Counted from the first letter of the stretch, positions 25,613-34,183 are shown. The stretch is DNA of 44,255 bases from an uncultured Eubacterium sp. (GCA_905236805.1 CAJOPH010000020.1:1-44255), one strand, 5' to 3'. Program-made: numbers and translations. Notes: generated by a model from the sequence alone, not told the origin.

Positions 25613-27865
25613 CTATTTCTTTGTGCCCTTGGTATCCCTCCTTCCAAAATGGAGGCGGTTTAGCACTATCTTCTTGTCCTTGTATTTGACCGTCATATCA
25701 TCCGTGGGGTCTATCAGATAAATATTCTCGATGGCATCCTGGGGCGAAAGCTTTATGCCCCTTACTCCCACAGCGTTTTTCTTCTTTTCGGGGATTTCAT
25801 CCAGCCCGACCCTCAAAAACTGCCCCCGCTCCGTCTGGTAGACGACAGACCTTCCCGGCAAGGCTTCCCCCACTATGGTAAGTTCTTCTCCCTCATTTAA
25901 TTTTGTCGCAACGACCGACCTTTTCTGCACTATGAACTCTGACGCATCCGTTATCTTTGTCATGCCGCCTGATGAGACAAAGACGAGCTTTTTTTCCTTC
26001 AGGTTCATCAGGCTGGACAGATAGAGGATGTCTCCCTTGGAGCTGTCGTAATTGCAGACATTGTCCAGGGGCACTCCCTTGTCCTTGTACCTTCCGTGCG
26101 GAAGGTCTGTGACCTTTATCGTGTGCAGCATCCCCAGCGTGGTGAAGATGCATATCCTCCCCGTGTTCATGCAGGGGGTGATATATTTAAACTCACCGTC
26201 TATCGCTTCCTTATTTCTCTCATATGCGGAAACATCCACGGTCTTACCGTAGCCAAAGCGGTCCATCAGGAAGATGACTTCCTTTTCCTCGAGCTTCTTT
26301 TCCTTGACGACGATCTCTTCCGCATCCTCTATCAGGGTCTTTCTTTCTCTTCCGTACTCCTTGGAAAAGGCGTTAAGCTCCTTTATGATGAGCTTTGTCA
26401 TGGAGTCAAAATTGTTCAAGATATCCTCGTATCTTGCTATGTTCGCAAGGGTTTTTTCGTGCTCTTTCATGAGGGCATCTATTTCCAGGCCGATCAGGCG
26501 GTATAGCCTCATGTTGAGGATGGCCTCGGCCTGTCTGTCCGTAAAGGAGAGCCCTGATGCTTCCTTTTGGGATTTTTTGGTCTTGAAGCTTATTTTGGAT
26601 GTATCCCCGTTTACGAGGCAGCTTTTCGCATCTTCTTTGGTTTTTGACCCCCTTAATATCTCTATGATAAGGTCTATTACGTCCGTGGCCTTTATCAGGC
26701 CTTCTTCCACTTCTTTTTTTCCAAGCTCCTTTTCCAGGAGGTTTTTGTACTTTCTCCCCTCTATCTCGTACTGGAAATTCGCGCAGTGCCTTAATACATC
26801 CTTTAGCCCCAGCGTCTCGGGTCTGCCGTTCGCAATGGCAAGGAGGTTCATCCCGAAGGTATCCTCAAGGCGCGTTTTTTTGTACAGAAGGTTTAGGATG
26901 TTTTGGGCATCTGCGCCTTTTTTTAAGTCTATCACGATGCGTATCCCATCCTTTGAGGACTGGTTCGAGATGTCCACTATTTCAGGCGCCTTCTTGTCCT
27001 CGACCAGCTGATAGGTATCGTTTAGGAATTTTCCTATCCCCGTCCCTATCATGGTATAAGGGATTTCCGAAATAACTATCCTTTCCTTTCCGCCCTTTAG
27101 CTTTTCTATCTTTGCCCTGCCCCTTACCTTTATCTTTCCCTGACCGCTCTCATATATTTCCAGAAGGTCTTTTTTGTTGGTGACTATTCCCCCCGTGGGA
27201 AAATCAGGTCCCTTGACGATGTCCATGAGTTTCTCCGTGGAGATATCCGGATTTTTCAGGTAGGCTTTCAAAGCCTCTATCACCTCGGTGAGGTTGTGCG
27301 GGGGGATGTTCGTGGTCATCCCGACGGCTATTCCTTCCGCGCCGTTTATGAGAAGGTTTGGGATCTTTACCGGTAGTACGGACGGCTCTTTTTCCGTCTC
27401 ATCGAAATTCGGCACGTAGTCTACCGTGTCCTTGTCCAGATCCGAAAGGTAGGCATCCTGCGCGATCTTTTGGAGCCTGGCCTCGGTATAACGCATGGCG
27501 GCGGCCCCGTCCCCTTCTATGGAGCCAAAGTTCCCGTGCCCGTCCACCAGAGGCGCCCCCCTCTTGAAATCCTGGGACAAGACGACCAGGGCTTCATAGA
27601 TGGAGCTGTCCCCGTGGGGATGGTACTTTCCCATGGTATCCCCCACTATCCTCGCGCATTTCCTGTAGGGGGAGTCCGCCTTTATCCCCAGCTGGTGCAT
27701 GTCGAAAAGAACCCGCCTTTGCACGGGTTTTAATCCGTCCCTCACATCAGGCAGGGCCCTCGATACAATGACGCTCATCGCATAATCTATGTAGGACTTT
27801 TGCATTATTTCAGAATATTCTGTCTCTATTATCCCTTCAGGACTTTCTTCCATGATCTTTGACAT
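25613..27865 (-). CDS. parC: DNA topoisomerase IV subunit A
   Basis: This 750-residue breakage-reunion subunit of a type IIA topoisomerase decatenates daughter chromosomes with ParE. The N-terminal half holds RALPDVRDGLKPVQRR, the quinolone-determining YHPHGDSSIYEALV (about residues 83-96) and the active-site Tyr in AAMRYTEAR (about 126). HGDSSIYEA is the ParC form (GyrA usually has HGDSAVY). The C-terminal beta-pinwheel lacks a recognisable GyrA box (QRRGGKG), which also argues for topoisomerase IV. It starts 10 bases after parE. The name is firm at family level and likely at subunit level. Confidence 0.88.
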   Translation of the reverse strand: MSKIMEESPEGIIETEYSEIMQKSYIDYAMSVIVSRALPDVRDGLKPVQRRVLFDMHQLGIKADSPYRKCARIVGDTMGKYHPHGDSSIYEALVVLSQDFKRGAPLVDGHGNFGSIEGDGAAAMRYTEARLQKIAQDAYLSDLDKDTVDYVPNFDETEKEPSVLPVKIPNLLINGAEGIAVGMTTNIPPHNLTEVIEALKAYLKNPDISTEKLMDIVKGPDFPTGGIVTNKKDLLEIYESGQGKIKVRGRAKIEKLKGGKERIVISEIPYTMIGTGIGKFLNDTYQLVEDKKAPEIVDISNQSSKDGIRIVIDLKKGADAQNILNLLYKKTRLEDTFGMNLLAIANGRPETLGLKDVLRHCANFQYEIEGRKYKNLLEKELGKKEVEEGLIKATDVIDLIIEILRGSKTKEDAKSCLVNGDTSKISFKTKKSQKEASGLSFTDRQAEAILNMRLYRLIGLEIDALMKEHEKTLANIARYEDILNNFDSMTKLIIKELNAFSKEYGRERKTLIEDAEEIVVKEKKLEEKEVIFLMDRFGYGKTVDVSAYERNKEAIDGEFKYITPCMNTGRICIFTTLGMLHTIKVTDLPHGRYKDKGVPLDNVCNYDSSKGDILYLSSLMNLKEKKLVFVSSGGMTKITDASEFIVQKRSVVATKLNEGEELTIVGEALPGRSVVYQTERGQFLRVGLDEIPEKKKNAVGVRGIKLSPQDAIENIYLIDPTDDMTVKYKDKKIVLNRLHFGRRDTKGTKK

Positions 27866-27875
27866 CTGTTACTCC

Positions 27876-29786
27876 TTACGTATCTATCTGTGCTTCCGCC
27901 GCGTGCTTTTTTATGTAATCGCGCCTCGGGGGGACGTCTGTCCCCATGAGAAGCCCCGTGACATCCGATGCCATGCGGGCATCTTCTATCTGCACCCTCC
28001 TCAACTTCCTTTTCTTCGGGTCAAGGGTCGTCTCCCAGAGCTGATCCGCACTCATCTCCCCAAGGCCCTTGTACCTCTGCAGGGTAAACTCTCCCGTGTG
28101 CTTTTTCCTGTATTTTTTGAGTGCGGCATCGTCATAGAGGTACTCCTCCCTGCCCCTTTTTGGCTGAGCCTTGTACAACGGCGGCATGGCTATATACACA
28201 TGTCCCTCATAGATGAGCTGCGGCATGAAGCGGTAAAACAGTGTGAGCAGCAAAGTGGATATATGCGCACCGTCCACATCCGCATCCGCCATTATGACTA
28301 TTTTTCCGTACCTTAACCTGGTGATATCAAAATCATTCCCGTACCCTTCGGAAAATCCGCATCCGAAGGCATTTATCATGGTCTTTATCTCGGCATTGGC
28401 AAGAACCTTGTCCATGGAGGCCTTTTCGACATTAAGTATCTTGCCCCTGATGGGAAGGATGGCCTGGTACTTCCTGTCCCTTGCCATCTTTGCGGAGCCC
28501 CCCGCGGAATCCCCCTCGACTATGAATATCTCACATTTGGAGGCATCTTTGCTCTCGCAGTTTGCGAGCTTCCCATTGGAGTCAAATGAGAATTTTTGCT
28601 TGGAAAGGAGATTCGTCTTTGCCTTCTCCTCTGACTTTCTGATCTTGGCGGCTTTTTCCGCACAGGATATGACATTCTTCAGGGTGTCAAGGTTTTTGTC
28701 GAAATACAGCACTATCCCATCACCCACCACCTTGGAGCAGGCCTTGGCGGCGTCCTGGTTGTCAAGCTTTGTCTTGGTCTGTCCCTCGAACCTGGGTGCC
28801 GGATGCTTTATGGAGACCACGGCGGTAAGACCGTTTCTCACGTCAGCCCCGGTGAAATTCGCATCCTTTTCCTTAAGGATGGAAAGCTCCCTCGCGTATT
28901 GGTTTATCACCTGGGTAAAGATGGACTTGAAGCCCGTGATATGGGTACCTCCCTCCGCATTGTAGATGTTGTTGCAAAACCCCAGTATGGTCTCGTGAAA
29001 ATCATTCGTGTACTGGAAGGCCGCCTCCACCTTTATGCCCTCGCTCTCCCCCGAAACAAAGATCACCCCGCAGACAGGCTCCGAGGCTTTGTTAAGTTCC
29101 GTCACATACCCCTTTAGCCCCTCAGGCTCGTGGTAATCTTCGGCAAATTCCTTCCCCTGCCTCCTGTCCTCAAAATGGATCTTGAGCGTGGGATTAAGGT
29201 ATGCCATCTCATGGAGGCGGGAGAGAATCTCGTCTTCCTTGAAATCCGTCCTGTCAAATATCTCAGGATCCGGAAGGAAATTTACCTTGGTTCCCGTCTT
29301 TTTGGTCTTTCCCAAAACGGGGAGGAGTCCGTCATCAAGTTCGAGTACGGCAACCCCCTTTTCGTAATGATCGTGATGGATCTTTCCGTCCCTTGATATT
29401 TCCACGTCCATGTGTGAAGAGAGCGCATTTACCACGGAAGATCCCACCCCGTGGAGGCCACCCGACGTCTTGTATGCGGCATCGTCAAATTTACCCCCGG
29501 CATGAAGGGTGGTAAATACCACCCTGGCGGCGGGAAGACCCGACTTGTGGATGTCTACCGGGATCCCCCTGCCATTGTCCGTTACCGTACACGACCCGTC
29601 CTTTTCCAGGACCACGGATATCTCATCACAAAATCCCGCCAGGTGCTCATCCACCGCATTGTCCACTATTTCATATATCAGATGGTTTAGGCCCCTCCTC
29701 GATACGGACCCGATGTACATACCGGGACGTTTGCGCACCGCCTCAAGACCCTCCAGTACCGTTATCGAACCGGCGTTGTAAGCCAT
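27876..29786 (-). CDS. parE: DNA topoisomerase IV subunit B
   Basis: This 636-residue ATPase subunit has the GHKL motifs EIVDNAVDEHLAG (about residues 39-51), DNGRGIPVD and the lid TSGGLHGVGSSVVNAL, the transducer domain, then the TOPRIM motifs EGDSAGGSA (about 420) and DADVDGAHI (about 497), and the C-terminal RYKGLGEM and LDPKKRKL segments. It starts with MAYNAGSITVLEGLEAVRKRPGMYIG. GyrB and ParE are hard to separate, but the partner's features favour ParE. It has its own promoter at 29845-29873 and an AAGGAGG ribosome site close to the ATG. Confidence 0.9.
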   Translation of the reverse strand: MAYNAGSITVLEGLEAVRKRPGMYIGSVSRRGLNHLIYEIVDNAVDEHLAGFCDEISVVLEKDGSCTVTDNGRGIPVDIHKSGLPAARVVFTTLHAGGKFDDAAYKTSGGLHGVGSSVVNALSSHMDVEISRDGKIHHDHYEKGVAVLELDDGLLPVLGKTKKTGTKVNFLPDPEIFDRTDFKEDEILSRLHEMAYLNPTLKIHFEDRRQGKEFAEDYHEPEGLKGYVTELNKASEPVCGVIFVSGESEGIKVEAAFQYTNDFHETILGFCNNIYNAEGGTHITGFKSIFTQVINQYARELSILKEKDANFTGADVRNGLTAVVSIKHPAPRFEGQTKTKLDNQDAAKACSKVVGDGIVLYFDKNLDTLKNVISCAEKAAKIRKSEEKAKTNLLSKQKFSFDSNGKLANCESKDASKCEIFIVEGDSAGGSAKMARDRKYQAILPIRGKILNVEKASMDKVLANAEIKTMINAFGCGFSEGYGNDFDITRLRYGKIVIMADADVDGAHISTLLLTLFYRFMPQLIYEGHVYIAMPPLYKAQPKRGREEYLYDDAALKKYRKKHTGEFTLQRYKGLGEMSADQLWETTLDPKKRKLRRVQIEDARMASDVTGLLMGTDVPPRRDYIKKHAAEAQIDT

Positions 29787-29844
29787 TCCTCATCCTCCTT
29801 CCATATTGTATGCAGCCATATATGGCCGGCACTAGATATTGTAT

Positions 29845-29873
29845 ATTGTACCACATTTTTCCAATTTTGTAAA
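29845..29873 (-). promoter_or_regulatory. promoter of parE-parC
   Basis: TTTACA (-35, 29868-29873) and TACAAT (-10, 29845-29850) lie 17 bases apart on the minus strand. Transcription would start near 29838, giving a leader of about 50 bases before parE at 29786. Confidence 0.8.
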
Positions 29874-29935
29874 ATATGAACAAATAGGCTCTTTTGGTTC
29901 ATATTTTTTTTACAAAATCTTTCTATAATCTAAAA

Positions 29936-30081
29936 ATGGGCGACATATTATGAGAGTATATTATATTTAGTTGAAAATTAAGAATGGTTGTTACCAAAGA
30001 AACGTAGTGATCTTCACTTTTTCATACACATATTCTTTTCACCCAGAAAGGAGTCCGGTGGGACTCCTTTCTGGGTTTTTT
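29936..30081 (+). ncRNA. candidate small RNA ending in a strong terminator
   Basis: Both flanking operons run leftward, yet a near-perfect intrinsic terminator at 30042-30081 faces rightward. A plus-strand TATAAT at 29924-29929 would start RNA near 29936 and give a transcript of about 145 nt. The -35 region is poor (no good match at 16-18 bases), and only tiny frames of about five to eight codons occur. The start is a guess; the terminator is the firm part. Confidence 0.35.
30042..30081 (+). terminator. strong rightward intrinsic terminator
   Basis: CCCAGAAAGGAGTCC (30042-30056) pairs perfectly with 30061-30075 around GGTG, giving a 15-bp stem followed by six T residues. The minus strand has no T-run after the stem, so it acts on plus-strand RNA only. 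No annotated plus-strand gene precedes it. Confidence 0.85.
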
Positions 30082-30105
30082 ACGGCATAAAAGCCGCCTT
30101 GGCAC

Positions 30106-30134
30106 AAAAAAAGACGACCGCCAAAGCAGCCGCC
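30106..30134 (-). terminator. terminator of the comEA-regulator-GerMN operon
   Basis: On the minus strand GGCGGCTGC and GCGGTCGTC form a 9-bp RNA stem with three G-U pairs around a TTTG loop, followed by seven T residues. It lies about 180 bases after the GerMN gene stop and would end that operon. Confidence 0.75.
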
Positions 30135-30139
30135 TCAAT

Positions 30140-30222
30140 GGGGGAGTATGAAAAATATGAAAAAGCAGTATCAAATGAACCGTAAACCGCTCCATTTGAT
30201 ACTGTATAATATACACTCCCCC
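30140..30222. repeat. large interrupted palindrome in the operon 3' region
   Basis: CAGTATCAAATG (30166-30177) and its exact reverse complement (30193-30204) form the inner stem; GGGGGAGT (30140-30147) and ACTCCCCC (30215-30222) form the outer stem. Transcribed leftward it precedes the terminator at 30106-30134. It could protect the 3' end or be a repeated extragenic element. Confidence 0.7.
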
Positions 30223-30316
30223 TGTGTCTTATTTAAGAAACGGCTGTGAAAATCATGTGAAGCTTTTTATTTGTAGCTGTTCACTATAAGGAACCCCAAG
30301 GGGTCGAACTGTTACC

Positions 30317-31231
30317 TCACTTTTCTATCAATGCCTCGTTTTCCTTGAAATTCTGGTCGAGGCTTATCTGTTCCCTGTATACCATATCAGACGATCCGTT
30401 TACCGATATCTGCACGCTCTCTACCCCGTCCTGCTCGAACAGGCTGTCAACTATGCTGTATATCACCACATCCTCGTCTATGTTATAGTCCTGGGTAAGG
30501 AAGCCGTCGTCAAAATTAACGTAGCAGACCCCGTCTGTCACGGTCGCGCTGATTATATGGGTTCCCGAAGGAATAGTGGACCTTAGCGAAGGGTCGGTCG
30601 GCCCGTCTTCCAACTGCTCTGCTATCAGCTTTGCCATGGGAATGCTGGAGACGTAGTATACATTGCGCTCCTCCGCAACCAAAGCGTTACCCTCGGCATT
30701 CGAAAAATACAAGGTCAGTGAAGCTTCCTGGACGGAATTAAACTGCGCCCCGGGATTTACCACGAAAGAATCGTCCCACATGGGTCCACAGGCATCCCCC
30801 GAAGCATCGGCCAAAGGCTCACCGTTTACCTTAAATGATACGGACGTTACCCCCGGAATCTGGACCAAAGTCTTTACTATGGCAGCCCTGAAGAGTACCT
30901 CTTCCTCCGTACTCATTGCGTAATAATCCCCCTCAAAATCCAGGGTCACCGAAGACCCCATCGTCTCTACCCATTCAGCATACAAGTCCTTTCCTGACAA
31001 AGGATATACGTATCCGGCATCGCCCGATTCGCTCCCCAGGGCATAAATCGCCTCATCAAGCATCTCATCTGTCGTGGAGGACTGCATATCGTATTCTTCC
31101 ATCTTCAGGTCCATCGAATCCTCATCTATCAGGTACAGGTAAAAGGCATTTGGGTCTGTCCCCTTTTCCCCGCAGGATGATACGGGAAGTAAAAGAAAAA
31201 GGATCATAGACGCCATCAAAAATCTTTTCAT
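30317..31231 (-). CDS. lipoprotein with two GerMN-type domains
   Basis: This roughly 304-residue protein starts MKRFLMASMILFLLLPVSSCGEKG, a signal peptide with a lipobox (VSSC), so it should be anchored outside the membrane. Two tandem segments resemble the GerMN fold (about residues 35-145 and 165-285); the second contains TIPSGTHIISATVTDGVCYVNFDDGF and ends near VQISVNGSS. GerMN domains occur in the germination protein GerM and in lipoproteins encoded with sensor kinases. I chose the ATG at 31231 over a GTG at 31246 because GGGAGG sits 5 bases before it. It follows the kinase by 11 bases and may tune signalling or act on the wall. Confidence 0.85.
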   Translation of the reverse strand: MKRFLMASMILFLLLPVSSCGEKGTDPNAFYLYLIDEDSMDLKMEEYDMQSSTTDEMLDEAIYALGSESGDAGYVYPLSGKDLYAEWVETMGSSVTLDFEGDYYAMSTEEEVLFRAAIVKTLVQIPGVTSVSFKVNGEPLADASGDACGPMWDDSFVVNPGAQFNSVQEASLTLYFSNAEGNALVAEERNVYYVSSIPMAKLIAEQLEDGPTDPSLRSTIPSGTHIISATVTDGVCYVNFDDGFLTQDYNIDEDVVIYSIVDSLFEQDGVESVQISVNGSSDMVYREQISLDQNFKENEALIEK

Positions 31232-31242
31232 CGATCCTCCCT

Positions 31243-32676
31243 TCACGACATGTTTTTAAGTGGTATGCGCATGGTAAAGGTGGACCCTTCGCCCGGCTTT
31301 GAATCGGCCTTTATGGCTCCCCTGTGCATGAGAACGGTGTTTCTTACTATGGCAAGGCCTAAGCCAGTACCCGATATTTCCTTGGAGTGGGACTTGTCCG
31401 CCCTGTAAAACCTCTCAAAGATCATGTTTAGGTCTTCTTCCTCCATTCCGATGCCGGAGTCTTCCACCTTCAGGTAGAAGAAATCGTCATCGGCATTTAA
31501 GCCGATATGGATGAATCCCCCTTCTACATTGTATTTTATCGCATTCTCTATGAGGTTCGTGATGGCAAGGGTCATCTTCACCTCGTCTATTTGGGCGATC
31601 ACGGGTCTTAGGTTTTCGAATACTATTTCCAGGTTCTTTTTGCCCGAAAGAGGCTCCAGACGCTTTATGCACAAAGACACCATTTCATTTACGTTAACGT
31701 CCGAAATATTAAGGACCCCGGTGGAAAGATCCAGCTTTACCAAAGACAGAAGGTCATTGATGATCTCATTTTCCCTGTCTATCTCCTCACCTATGTCCTC
31801 CATGAATTCCCTGTAGAGCTCCACCGGCACATCCTCCTGCCCCCGCAGTGAATCCGCCAGGACCTTCACCGCGGCCAGAGGTGTCTTTAGCTCATGGGAG
31901 ACATTGGAGACAAATTCCTGGCGGGAATCATCCAGGGTCTTCATGCGGGAGAGCATCTCGTTAAAAGCCTCAGATATCTTCTCGGTCTCTGCATAGTCCG
32001 TTATGGACAAAGGCTCATTCTCGTAGTCCATCTGCATCTGGTCTATCGTGTCGGAAATATTGTTGAAGGGCTTTATCAGCTTGTATGACCCAAATACCGC
32101 AATGATCCCTATAAGAAGTACGACCGCCACCGTGATGATGGCGGCATTGTTCATCATATATATGATATTTCCCGTGATCTCGCCGGTGGATACGGACAAA
32201 AGGATGGCTCCATAGACGGTGTCGCTGTCACTGTCTTTTATGGGAAGAGCCGCCTCGATGTAGGAATTGTCCGAGTCGTATCGGACAGAGTCGGTCCCGC
32301 CCAACGCGTCAAAGGCCATCTGGGAGACAATGGTCTTTTTGTCATCCATGCCATAGGTATCATACAAAACCTTGTACCCGGAATCTATGACCATGATCCT
32401 CCCATCGTAATAGCTGGCAAGAAGGTCTATCTGTGCCTCCAAGGAAGCGTCCGATATCTCATCCTCCGCATAGCCGTTCGTAACCAGCCTGGTGACCAAA
32501 ACCTGCGACTGGGTAATGACATTTATCTCCTTGGCGGAAATGGAACGCCTCTCATACATCTGCAAAAGAACCATGGAAAGAATGATGGAAGGGATAAGCC
32601 CCGCCAGCAGCACCAAAACGATGATATTGAAACGAATGCTCTTGAAAAATTTGTTTTTTTGTAGAAATTTAGTCAT
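31243..32676 (-). CDS. membrane sensor histidine kinase
   Basis: This 477-residue kinase has a first transmembrane helix (about residues 14-36), an extracellular domain of about 130 residues, a second helix (about 175-200) and a HAMP linker (YKLIKPFNNISDTIDQM). The dimerisation domain has the phospho-acceptor His in VSNVSHELKTPLAAVK (about 260). The ATPase domain has TNLIENAIKYN (N box), DSGIGMEEEDL (G1) and GTGLGLAIV (G2). It resembles WalK/PhoR-type kinases but I see no PAS domain. It lies 3 bases after the response regulator gene, so they are a pair. Confidence 0.93.
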   Translation of the reverse strand: MTKFLQKNKFFKSIRFNIIVLVLLAGLIPSIILSMVLLQMYERRSISAKEINVITQSQVLVTRLVTNGYAEDEISDASLEAQIDLLASYYDGRIMVIDSGYKVLYDTYGMDDKKTIVSQMAFDALGGTDSVRYDSDNSYIEAALPIKDSDSDTVYGAILLSVSTGEITGNIIYMMNNAAIITVAVVLLIGIIAVFGSYKLIKPFNNISDTIDQMQMDYENEPLSITDYAETEKISEAFNEMLSRMKTLDDSRQEFVSNVSHELKTPLAAVKVLADSLRGQEDVPVELYREFMEDIGEEIDRENEIINDLLSLVKLDLSTGVLNISDVNVNEMVSLCIKRLEPLSGKKNLEIVFENLRPVIAQIDEVKMTLAITNLIENAIKYNVEGGFIHIGLNADDDFFYLKVEDSGIGMEEEDLNMIFERFYRADKSHSKEISGTGLGLAIVRNTVLMHRGAIKADSKPGEGSTFTMRIPLKNMS

Positions 32677-32679
32677 GAT

Positions 32680-33378
32680 TTAACGTTGGAAAAAGTACCC
32701 CTCTCCCCACTTCGTGTGCACATATCTGGGCTCGGAAGGGTTCTCCTCTATCTTCTCCCTCAGTCTCCTCACATGCACGTCCACCGTACGGACATCACCG
32801 GGATACCCCTCTCCCCAGACGGAATCCATGAGCTTCTCCCTGCTGTAGACCCTGTTCGGGTTCGTGATCATGAGCGCCAGCAGGTCAAATTCCTTTGACG
32901 TAAGCCGTATCTCCCTGTCGCCCAAAAAAACCCTCCTGCTGTCGCAGTCCACCTTCATCTCACCGTTCTTTATGACAGACTCCCTGGGAGGCTCGGACGG
33001 TTCATCCCTGACGGGGTATATGCGCCTTAAGATAGCCTTTACCCTTGCCTTTACTTCCAATATATTGAAGGGCTTTGTGATGTAGTCATCCGCACCGTTG
33101 TCAAGCCCCAGGATCTTGTCCATGTCGTCGCTCTTGGCGGTGAGCATGATGATGGGCACCATGGAAAATTCCCTTACCATCTGGCATACCTCAAAGCCGT
33201 CCATCTTGGGAAGCATCACATCCAAAAGTATGATGTCGAAATGGCCTTCCTTTATCATGGAAAGGGCCTGTTCGCCGTCATAGGCGCACTCCACCTCATA
33301 CCCTTCCTGCTCCAGGGAGAATTTAACCCCTTTTACAATGGCCTTCTCATCATCCACCACCAATACACGCTTTGGCAT
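32680..33378 (-). CDS. OmpR/PhoB-family response regulator
   Basis: This roughly 232-residue regulator has a receiver domain (about residues 1-120) with VLVVDDEKA, the phospho-acceptor Asp in ILLDVMLPKMDGFEV, the switch Thr in IMLTAKSD and the Lys in ITKPFN. The C-terminal winged helix (about 135-232) contains LTSKEFDLLALM and the recognition region DVRTVDVHVRRLREKI. I chose the ATG at 33378 over a GTG at 33399 because GGAGG lies about 10 bases upstream and the family starts here. It is paired with the kinase downstream. Confidence 0.93.
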   Translation of the reverse strand: MPKRVLVVDDEKAIVKGVKFSLEQEGYEVECAYDGEQALSMIKEGHFDIILLDVMLPKMDGFEVCQMVREFSMVPIIMLTAKSDDMDKILGLDNGADDYITKPFNILEVKARVKAILRRIYPVRDEPSEPPRESVIKNGEMKVDCDSRRVFLGDREIRLTSKEFDLLALMITNPNRVYSREKLMDSVWGEGYPGDVRTVDVHVRRLREKIEENPSEPRYVHTKWGEGYFFQR

Positions 33379-33409
33379 ATTTTTTAAACCTCCGAGCACT
33401 ATACAGTTC

Positions 33410-34039
33410 CTAATTCACACAGATAAGATCCTTTATGTTTCCAAACGTGGCATCCCCGATGCCGCTTACGTTCTTTATGTCCTCAATGGCCGAAAAAGCC
33501 CCGTTGTCCTCCCTGTACGCCACTATGGCAGATGCCTTCGAATCCCCTATTCCGGGAAGGGTCGAGAGCAGGGAAGTGTCCGCGGAATTGATGTCTATAA
33601 GGCCTCTCCCTTCGTTATCTCCCGTATCGCTTTCAGCGGAAGCGGCATTTTCCTGTTCATTTTCCTTTGCCTGCTTCTTTGTGAGGATGATTATCTTTTC
33701 ACCGTCATCAAGGATCTTTGCCTGATTTATGTCATCCGTGGACGCGCTCTTCTTAAGGCCCCCCGCCTTGTCTATGGCTTCAAAGACCCTCGCACCTTCA
33801 TCAAGCTCATAGACCCCCGGAACCTTGACGGCCCCTTCCACGTCCACGTAGATGACATCCGGGGTTTTTTCCGCGACGGCCTCTGCGCTCTCTGCCACAT
33901 CCACAAGGTCATCACCCTGCCACACTTGCGTTTGATCCTTCACTAAGCCCTTTTTTCCGCATGACGAAAGACCAAAGATGCCCGTAAAAAGAACACAGGT
34001 GACAAGGAAGATAATAGCGCCATTGATATTTTTTTTCAT
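33410..34039 (-). CDS. comEA: ComEA-like DNA-binding lipoprotein (SLBB plus helix-hairpin-helix)
   Basis: This roughly 209-residue protein starts MKKNINGAIIFLVTCVLFTG and has a lipobox (LSSC near residue 30), so it is probably lipid-anchored outside the membrane. Residues about 60-125 resemble an SLBB domain (VDVEGAVKVPGVYELDEGARVFEAI). A linker leads to the C-terminal ComEA double helix-hairpin-helix (about 147-209): INSADTSLLSTLPGIGDSKASAIVAYR and the second hairpin IEDIKNVSGIGDATFGNI. ComEA binds double-stranded DNA during natural uptake. AAGGAG sits 8 bases before the ATG at 34039. It heads the two-component operon. ComEB or ComEC are not nearby. Confidence 0.85.
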   Translation of the reverse strand: MKKNINGAIIFLVTCVLFTGIFGLSSCGKKGLVKDQTQVWQGDDLVDVAESAEAVAEKTPDVIYVDVEGAVKVPGVYELDEGARVFEAIDKAGGLKKSASTDDINQAKILDDGEKIIILTKKQAKENEQENAASAESDTGDNEGRGLIDINSADTSLLSTLPGIGDSKASAIVAYREDNGAFSAIEDIKNVSGIGDATFGNIKDLICVN

Positions 34040-34051
34040 TTTGACCACTCC

Positions 34052-34107
34052 TTTGTGATTTCAGATTTGTGATTTCTGATCTGTAATGTCAGATTTGTAA
34101 TTTCAGA
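34052..34107 (-). repeat. four 14-bp tandem repeats in the comEA leader
   Basis: Four contiguous units: TTTGTGATTTCAGA (34052-34065), TTTGTGATTTCTGA (34066-34079), TCTGTAATGTCAGA (34080-34093) and TTTGTAATTTCAGA (34094-34107). They lie between the predicted transcription start (about 34148) and the ATG at 34039; the last unit runs into the ribosome site. There are no unique spacers, so it is not a CRISPR array. Confidence 0.85.
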
Positions 34108-34154
34108 AAATCTGATGCAAAGGAATGAGTCAGGATCTCACATACCAAATATAT

Positions 34155-34183
34155 ATTGTACTTTTTTTTTACGGATTTTTCAA
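34155..34183 (-). promoter_or_regulatory. promoter of the comEA-regulator-kinase-GerMN operon
   Basis: TTGAAA (-35, 34178-34183), a 17-base spacer containing a nine-A run, and TACAAT (-10, 34155-34160) on the minus strand. Transcription should begin near 34148, giving a leader of about 109 nt that contains the four 14-bp repeats. Confidence 0.82.

Larger units (their letters stand above)
29787..30316. other. 530-bp intergenic region with opposed terminators and a large palindrome
   Basis: No convincing protein gene is visible here; a 64-residue minus frame (30022-30216) runs through the palindrome and terminator and has no ribosome site I can support. From left to right the region holds the parE promoter (29845-29873), an AT-rich stretch with a plus-strand TATAAT at 29924-29929, a strong plus-strand terminator (30042-30081), a minus-strand terminator (30106-30134), a palindrome (30140-30222), and a CCCC-AA-GGGG mini-hairpin next to an AAGGAAC motif just after the GerMN stop. 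Confidence 0.7.

Noticed and set aside
25613..29786. Calling the topoisomerase pair gyrA/gyrB
   Set aside because: The A subunit has the HGDSSIYEA form and no recognisable GyrA box, both of which favour ParC/ParE.
30022..30216. 64-codon minus-strand frame in the intergenic region
   Set aside because: It runs through a palindrome and an intrinsic terminator, has no ribosome site and an Arg/Pro/Phe-rich product.
34052..34107. CRISPR array
   Set aside because: Units are contiguous 14-bp repeats with no unique spacers and no cas genes are present.
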